NCBI GenBank assembly: GCA_021234155.1
Contig: JAJEKV010000005.1
Span: 25,497,584-25,561,583, forward strand
Direction: 5' to 3'
DNA from: Isoetes taiwanensis
Lineage: Eukaryota; Streptophyta; Lycopodiopsida; Isoetales; Isoetaceae
Length of the DNA: 64,000 bases
Positions 57,900 to 64,000 of the stretch are shown here, one piece after another. The position numbers and the translations under genes were made by a program. Each line of letters opens with the position of its first letter. Positions within the stretch are counted from its first letter, which is position 1. Under the pieces are notes generated by a model. That model searched no databases. It was given only the letters and a program-made list of their open reading frames with translations, and had not been told where the DNA came from.

Positions 57900-59100
57900 C
57901 TTGAAGAATGCCGCTAGCATGCGTTCGTCACGAGATGATGATGCTAAGAACGCGTAAAATGACCTACAATGGAATTTGAAAAAGGAGAATAACCCGTTAG
58001 AAAGTTAGAAGCTTCGTGCATAAGCCCGCCAAAGTGCAAAAATCAAGAGTATAATAGCACTTTCGAGGCTCCAGGGCCACGCCGAGGAAGAAAAGAAACA
58101 AATGACCAATCGGAACCGTCCCCGAGAATGACCATCGCGGAAAAACAACCGATTAGTGCTTGCCTCGGAGGCTACAGCCACACGCCGAGAAAAAATAATA
58201 AATATGATCTCGAGGCAACAGCCGCCGAGAGAGAAAACATGAATAATAAAGATTGACTCGGAGGCTACAATGCCACAATCGAGAAAACATGAATGAATAA
58301 ATAAAATACCATCTTGAAGGCTACAATGCGACTGTTTTGAAGGCTATAATGCGGCATTGAAAAAGAGAGATGTCACAAGAACAAAAGGCCACTAAGCCAC
58401 ACCATTGACTGAACACGAACCCACAAAAAATTATATGAAAACCTTTGATATGACAACAAAGGCAGAAAGGAAGAGGCGGGGTAAAAATTGTCACTTGACA
58501 TGTATTGGCACGCACACGGAGTAAACTAATAAGTACGCATCAGAGGCTACAAAGCCACGCCGAGGACACAAAAAATGCACATTTCAAGGACATAGAAAAG
58601 AAAAAGAAATAACGAACACGGTCAAATGCAAATAACCATCACGGGAGGGAGGGTGAGGGAAACTGATAGGATAGAGAAGAAGGAGAAACTAGCTCAAGAG
58701 AACGCTGCAAGGTGACCCAAAAAGCACAGAAGATTAGACAGACTCCAACAAGAATGAAAAAATGAGTAATCCCCGACGGTTACAGTGCCACACTGAAAAA
58801 ACCGATGAATAAGAACATATGCACTATAAAAAACTATAGAAAGGAAACCATGGAAGATATAGCGGCCGCAGAACGACCCGAAAATATGAAAACATAGACA
58901 AAGATGGTCAATGGACTAGAAAGAAAAAGGAATGGAAAAGGGTAATGAGAAAAAGGAAACACAGATATGATCAGAAACAATCCGCCAAGGGAGGGAGGGT
59001 GAGGGAAACTGGTAGGATAGAGAAGAATGAGAAAACTAGCTCAAGAGAACGCCGATGATGAAAAAATGAAAAGAGGCTGAATAAATAGGAAGTGCGAAAA
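57900..59100. repeat. Dispersed degenerate repeats GAGGCTACAATGCCAC...CCGAG
   Basis: About seven variants of CTCGGAGGCTACAATGCCAC followed by (A/G)CCGAGAAAA between 58060 and 58800, each able to form a small CTCGG/CCGAG stem. In addition a 64-bp segment (GGGAGGGAGGGTGAGGGAAA, AACTAGCTCAAGAGAACGC) occurs at about 58643-58705 and 58988-59053. No gene. The whole tract is purine-rich on the plus strand. Confidence 0.75.
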
Positions 59101-59107
59101 GGGACGT

Positions 59108-59177
59108 CCCCATCCAAGGAATGTCGGTTCTATTGCGATGCTATCGCAATAGAACCGTGGCATTCCTAGGATGGGTC
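59108..59177. repeat. 70-nt near-perfect hairpin
   Basis: CCCATCC-A-AGGAATG-T-CGGTTCTATTGCGAT pairs with ATCGCAATAGAACCG-TGG-CATTCCT-A-GGATGGG around a 3-nt loop GCT. About 29 base pairs with three small interruptions. Its right flank runs into the second copy of the 44-bp repeat. Confidence 0.92.
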
Positions 59178-59204
59178 CTATGACAACATATATGTCGGCC
59201 GATA
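59161..59204 (+). repeat. 44-bp direct repeat, copy 2
   Basis: Identical to 57584-57627. Its first 17 bases are the right arm end of the 70-nt hairpin. Confidence 0.95.
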
Positions 59205-61033
59205 GAAGAGGAACAAATCTCAACATGAACAAAGAAAGAAGCAAAAAGAAATGTGTTCAAAAGGAAGGGAGAAAAGAGACTCCAAGGGTCACTGGAATAA
59301 AACAAAATAGAACGCACAGATAAGGCTGATGGGAAACATGGCAAAAGAGGAATGGCCACAAAGCCTGAAGGTATAGAGAGGATGAACCCAGACAAAGGAG
59401 GATGAGCAGAATAGGTCAGGCGAATGGAACACACGAAAAATAGATGGAACAACATAGGATGGCTAGAACACAGGAAATGAAATGGAGGAGAGAATAGAGA
59501 TAAGAGGGAAAAACAAGATAAAAGAGCAATGGGACAAACAAGGAGAATGGACGAGGAAGGAGCTTGAGTCTGTGGAGGCAACCAAAGTAAGAATAAGGAA
59601 GAGAAACCAAAGAAAATGAAACAATGAGACGCAGAATGAGTAGATCGGAATCCGAAGAACAGAATGGATAAAAAATGATGGAGGGCCTAAAGGAACAATG
59701 TCGTAAAAGATGCAACAGCGCAGGAAGAGATGATAACAATTATGAAACAACAGGAAACAGAGCCACGACCATGAAGACATCAACAGAGCAACGATGAAAA
59801 AGACTAATGCCCCAAATAAACACTACACTAATAAAGATACATAATTCGAACTATCTTAACTAGCAAAAAACAAGGAGCAAGAAGACAAAGAAGGAATCGA
59901 GTAATAATGTCACCAGAGTTAAACAGAACAACAAGCCAGAGGAATGAAGGGAACAGTGCAGACCGAACCGAATAGAAAAATGCCATCAGCTGATAATGGG
60001 GAGCATATAGAAATGAAAAGGAGTGCAACAAACCCAGAATAGAGCAAGTCGAATCTAAAAAACAGATTGAAAACATGTGAATTAAAGAAAAGGGAGAAAC
60101 GAGTCCACAAGGATCACCGGAACCATGAAACATAATGCACAGAAGATGAGGCTAATGGGACATATGTCGCAAGCGAAATAAATGGAGATCATAACAGCTC
60201 AATTCGAACAACACAGAAAACATAAAAAATAGGGTAAAAGGAGTCAAAAACTGCCTGACAAAAGAAGAAACGCCTAAAAACAAACCTACCAACAAACTTG
60301 AACAAACGAAAATAAAGGCATAAAGTACTCGAAAAACTAGAGATTATGGAAAAAATTGAGCAAACCAGGCTAAAGGACAAAATGAAATAAAGAAGCAATG
60401 GCGAGTGGATGGACCAAAATGCAAAAAACAAGTTCAAAAGAATAACTGGAATAAGGACATCAAGCAATGAAGCAGAGTAACAGAGCAAAAGGACAATTGT
60501 GATAAAACGGACTAAGCATGGGAAAGATTCGCAAAAGACATCAAGTGAAAACGACGCAAAAGGAGCTAAAGGGTTAAGCAGAAGTTAACGTACTTAGAAA
60601 AAACAAAAGTAATGGAAATAAATGAGCAAACGAGGCTAAACAATAAATGAGACAGAAAAAGCAATGGTGAGCGGATAGAATAATATAACGAAACAAGTTC
60701 ATCGAGTATGAAATAATAGGAATAACAACATCAAGCAACAAAGTGGAGTAACCTAGAGCAACAAACAACTGTCATACAAGACAAAAAACATAGCAATGAA
60801 AATGGCATAGTAATGGAAAATGATATTCTTGCACTGCGACTCGCATGAAACCAACAAAGCGCCCATAGATAGATAGGCTTCTCATTCATCTCAGCAGATT
60901 TTCTACAATGGTGGACAGTGGATAGCCGCACACATGCGAACTACCCACGAAAAATAAAGGGAAAATCCAATTATATCATTTGGACCCCAAAACAAATATA
61001 CAATGCTAATAGATGAGTGGTTGATGTACCGCC
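59205..61033. repeat. Degenerate long-period repeats, noncoding
   Basis: Diverged phrases recur: GAGCAAACSAGGCTAAA at 60358 and 60623; ACATCAAGCAAYRAAG at 60458 and 60727 (again at 61959); GGGAGAAAMGAGWCYMCAAG at 59266 and 60091. This suggests an array with a period near 265-280 bp that has decayed. Pyrimidine-rich minus-strand frames here are by-products of composition and not genes. Confidence 0.6.
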
Positions 61034-61102
61034 GAAGCTTATCACCGGATTAAAAACCTCACTCTTTCGGTTTTCGAGGAAAAACCCTAGTGATAAGCCT
61101 TC
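61034..61102 (-). ncRNA. Candidate structured RNA hairpin, copy B
   Basis: Minus strand: GAA(G)GCUUAUCAC pairs with GUGAUAAGCUUC (one bulge). Its 44-nt loop matches copy A at most positions (UAGGGUUUUUCCUCGAAAAC ... GGUUUUUAAUCCG) with the inner stem shortened on both sides (AAAACC/GGUUUU). Flanks outside the stem are unrelated to those of copy A. Confidence 0.45.
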
Positions 61103-61319
61103 GCAAGGGGCTTAGACAAACGTAAGGCATAGAATCGCCCCCAAAACCCGCCAGATGGAGAAGTCAAAACGGATGGCGCCGCCAACCTGCACCGCAAATC
61201 ACCAACAACAAACGAGAAACATACCAAAGAATAGCATTACCCAAAGGTGGAAAAGCATCACCCACCGGTGGAAAACATGATAAAATGTAACTTGTACAAA
61301 ATATAATAAACAAAGAAGG

Positions 61320-61895
61320 GGAGGGCGGGTTCAAAGAGAATAAGGTAATCGGCCGAGAAGAGGAAGAAGCCGGCGAAACGCCGGCGAAGAACTCGCAATA
61401 AGTAGCAAACGCCCAACCCGGATGAACGCCCAAAACGCATGCGATGCATGCATGCGCATGGCATGTATGAGCGCATGTTGCCGCCTTTGAGTAAGAATGC
61501 CGATTCGCCACGCCGAATCGACGCATATTCTTGCACCGCTACTGCATGAAACCAACAAAGCGCCCGCCAATACCAAAAGGACTTCCTTAACAAACTAGGA
61601 TCGAGGACGAAGGTCACAGGATGAAGGCTAAAGGCCGAAAGGACAGCAGGAAAGCAACGCCAATTAGCCAAACCAGCAGAAGAAGCCCTCCCCGCCTCGA
61701 AACAAATCAAAGAGAATAAGGTACTGCTGAGAGAAGAGGAAGCGCCGATGAAACGTCGATGAAGAACTCTGCAATAAGTAGCAAACGCCCAACCTGATGA
61801 ACGGCCCAAAACGCATGCGATGCATGCATGCGACACATGCAATGCATGCATGCTCGTCTTGAGCAAGAATGCCGATTCGCTACGCGAATCGACGA
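61320..61895. repeat. Direct duplication of about 200 bp, plus palindromes
   Basis: 61325-61530 and 61700-61895 share TCAAAGAGAATAAGGTA, CAATAAGTAGCAAACGCCCA, AACGCATGCGATGCATGCAT and AAGAATGCCGATTCGC at about 80% identity. Each ends in a hairpin at the EcoRI-like core: CGATTCG/CGAATCG near 61500 and the perfect CGATTCGC-TAC-GCGAATCG near 61870. CATGCATGC runs are themselves palindromic. Confidence 0.8.
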
Positions 61896-64000
61896 CATAG
61901 TAGAAAACATAGTAATGGAAAACGACATAGTAATCGAGAACATAGTAATGGGAATAACGACATCAAGCAACAAGATGGAATAACCTAGGGCAACAGACAA
62001 CTGTCATACAAGACAAACATAGCAATGGAATGCAAAGGATGTCGAGTGAAACAACTACAACAAGGGTACAGATGAAGGTAAACCTAAGGCAATTGGTACA
62101 AAGAATCAACACTCATGTGACGCAAAGTCCACCTGAAGCAAAGGACTAGATAAATGACTGTGGTCACCGCAAACGAAGGGGTCAAAAGAACTTATGAAAC
62201 CAAACAAAAAGGTCCGAAATGAAACCTATATGAGCAACTAGACCAAATTCACAGTTGACATTCGACCATGCTAAGAATGGAACAACCATAAGGGAGTATC
62301 AGAAACAAAGAAGCACCACAAGATACAACACCATAAACCCCGAAAGTTCTCCAAGGCCTGGTGGAGGTATCTTCAAAAGAAGATAAAGAGGTAGGCTTAT
62401 TAAGACAACAAAGTCCACGAACATTATACGTATTATTCCAAATAAGGGCACCGGGCCCCAAAAAGAAACCAATGAATAAGAAACCAATGTTAGAACGAAT
62501 CAATGCCCATACATTTCTAGAGAAGAAGAATGCATCGATGAAACCATAGAAAACGCCAAAGGCACAAAACTAAAACTTTGCAAAGACAAGCATTATCTAC
62601 CTGTATACGACCAAAATAAGCCTCAAACATACTTCAGAATTGAGGATATGAAATTATCTAACATGAATATCGCCCACCAAATACATGTAGAACATTACAT
62701 ACCAAGAACTCAACAAAAATGAATGCATAGGAATCCAAACCGCAGTTAAACCCAAGACAATAATAGTGAAGCAAAAGCACTTCTCCAGCACGTTTTTGGT
62801 TCACGGCTCCAAGTAAATGCACAACTCTGCAAATACAAGAGAAGACGAAAGAACAGTCTCCTGCGGGACCATGATCCTCTTGAATCCATACAACATGCGA
62901 GATGGGCAATCATCCAAGCCAGAAAGGGCATAACAACTAGTAAGATGTGTAGAGAGAACATGATCACACGAAACGGGGTGAACAAAATTAAAACAGACCC
63001 AAGGCCATATCAGCAAAAGCAGTGCACTGTGGTCACACAAGAGGTGCCAACCATAAGATCAACAATAAACCAAAAAACAACCCTACAAAGCACAGTCAGC
63101 CGCAACAGCCGAAAATGTAGACTCAGATTGTCGACAAAAACAGAGAATAATCAAGATGTCAAAAAATATATACATATAAATATAAATATATATATTCAAT
63201 GTCCACTGAATAGCTCTTCTTTGGCCATTTACTGGTGGACATATGACCTAATCCATGTATCCATACGGCCCTTGTCACTTACGGCTGCTATGATGCCTTG
63301 CATAATTTGAATTTCTCTCGCAATGAAATTTTAGTAGCTGGTTATGCTGTTGCTAGCAAATGCTATCATATTGACCATGTTATATAAAGCATTTCATGGC
63401 AGAATTTCCCTAGCCAGTGGGGAATAACAAATGTCATGTGTTCTGGTCTACACTAGCTTGACCTATACGAAATGTTGAGATGCCATAGCGGCGCCCAACT
63501 TATTTGCTACTGTGCTGCAACTATGCCATAGTGTATTTGCAAGATAGGAGCACCAAAACATCTAAGGTGTGCTACCATATTTCCTGATGCCTTAAACCAG
63601 GTTCTTACATATATATTCAAAGGATACTGTTTAGCTTTCTTTTGCCAAGTGACAAATATGGTATTGGTTAGACTTCAAGGGCCAAATGGCAACTATCAGA
63701 AATTGCCAAATGGCAAAATTTGCAAAATATTGCCTTATTTTGGCATTGCTAATGGCATACAAGTGCTGCATATAACTGCCAAGAATTTGAAGGTCCTTTT
63801 GGCTCTGAATAGGCCTTTTTAGTCACCTTGATCAGGCATTGTTTCTGTATCATCGATATGAATTACCATCTGACCTGGACCATAAGAGAAATGGCCACAC
63901 ATGAAAGATAACTAGCATGGGCATGTAATCTCAAACATGAATCCACTACATGGTTTGAAATTTTCTTGTGGAACCTTGCAAAATTTAGGGAGAGCCAAGT
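61896..64000. other. Noncoding end of window
   Basis: To about 62020 it continues the degenerate repeats (GGAATAACGACATCAAGCAA). Beyond that I see only short, unrecognised frames and an AT-rich (TATAAA)n-like tract at 63165-63200. Confidence 0.5.

Noticed and set aside
58321-60931. Minus-strand hydrophobic ORFs (membrane proteins)
   Set aside because: Phe/Leu/Ser-rich frames follow from the pyrimidine-rich strand of a decayed repeat tract. No start context, splice signals or family.

Overview
The window is nuclear DNA of a land plant. This rests on a spliced HISN3 gene with a transit-peptide-like leader, a spliced cytosolic eS27 gene, a spliced chloroplast-type J-protein gene, organelle-derived SSU rRNA fragments in non-organelle context, and plant transposons (chromodomain Ty3/Gypsy, hAT, MULE, Helitron, LINE, tRNA-derived SINE). 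The low gene density, long TE-filled spacers and many decayed gene copies suggest a large genome. A seedless plant or gymnosperm is possible, but the sequence alone does not settle it.

Layout. 1-0.44 kb: exon of an unrecognised minus-strand gene running off the edge. 0.57-5.6 kb: complete but decayed Ty3/Gypsy chromovirus with LTRs, PBS, PPT and a 5-bp TSD. 6.7-9.5 kb: intact HISN3 in eight exons, followed by a 0.43-kb inverted repeat and a copy of its last exon. 12.9-13.9 kb: aldo/keto reductase pseudogene. 15.2-19.8 kb: mitochondrial rRNA fragment, a SINE, then about 4 kb of tandem repeats. The first array carries dozens of heat-shock-element-like motifs and is interrupted by a 533-bp hAT MITE. 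20.7-23.2 kb: young non-autonomous LTR element. 24.9-28.2 kb: tandem repeats and a decayed LINE. 28.7 kb: second hAT MITE. 32.8 kb: plastid 16S fragment. 33.5-34.2 kb: J-protein gene. 36.8-38.2 kb: non-autonomous MULE containing a 179-nt hairpin. 40.4 kb: OST-HTH/LOTUS ORF. 41.2-42.1 kb: 913-bp non-autonomous hAT. 43.95-44.45 kb: RPS27.

The most complex locus is 45.7-57.6 kb. A minus-strand gene with a DNA-methyltransferase-like segment is split by an 8.4-kb composite hAT insertion with a perfect 8-bp TSD. The host reading frame rejoins across the target site. The composite has a complete hAT, a second partial copy of its 3' part, and about 3.2 kb of filler between them: a Helitron 3' end, a foldback element and a glycosyltransferase pseudogene.

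57.6-62 kb is a noncoding, repeat-derived tract. It holds two hairpins with different but self-complementary stems around a shared loop, a 70-nt near-perfect hairpin, and degenerate repeats. I see no gene in the last 2 kb.

Only HISN3 (plastid histidine synthesis), the J protein (plastid co-chaperone) and eS27 (cytosolic ribosome) look like working genes. They share no pathway. Everything else is mobile-element or repeat history.
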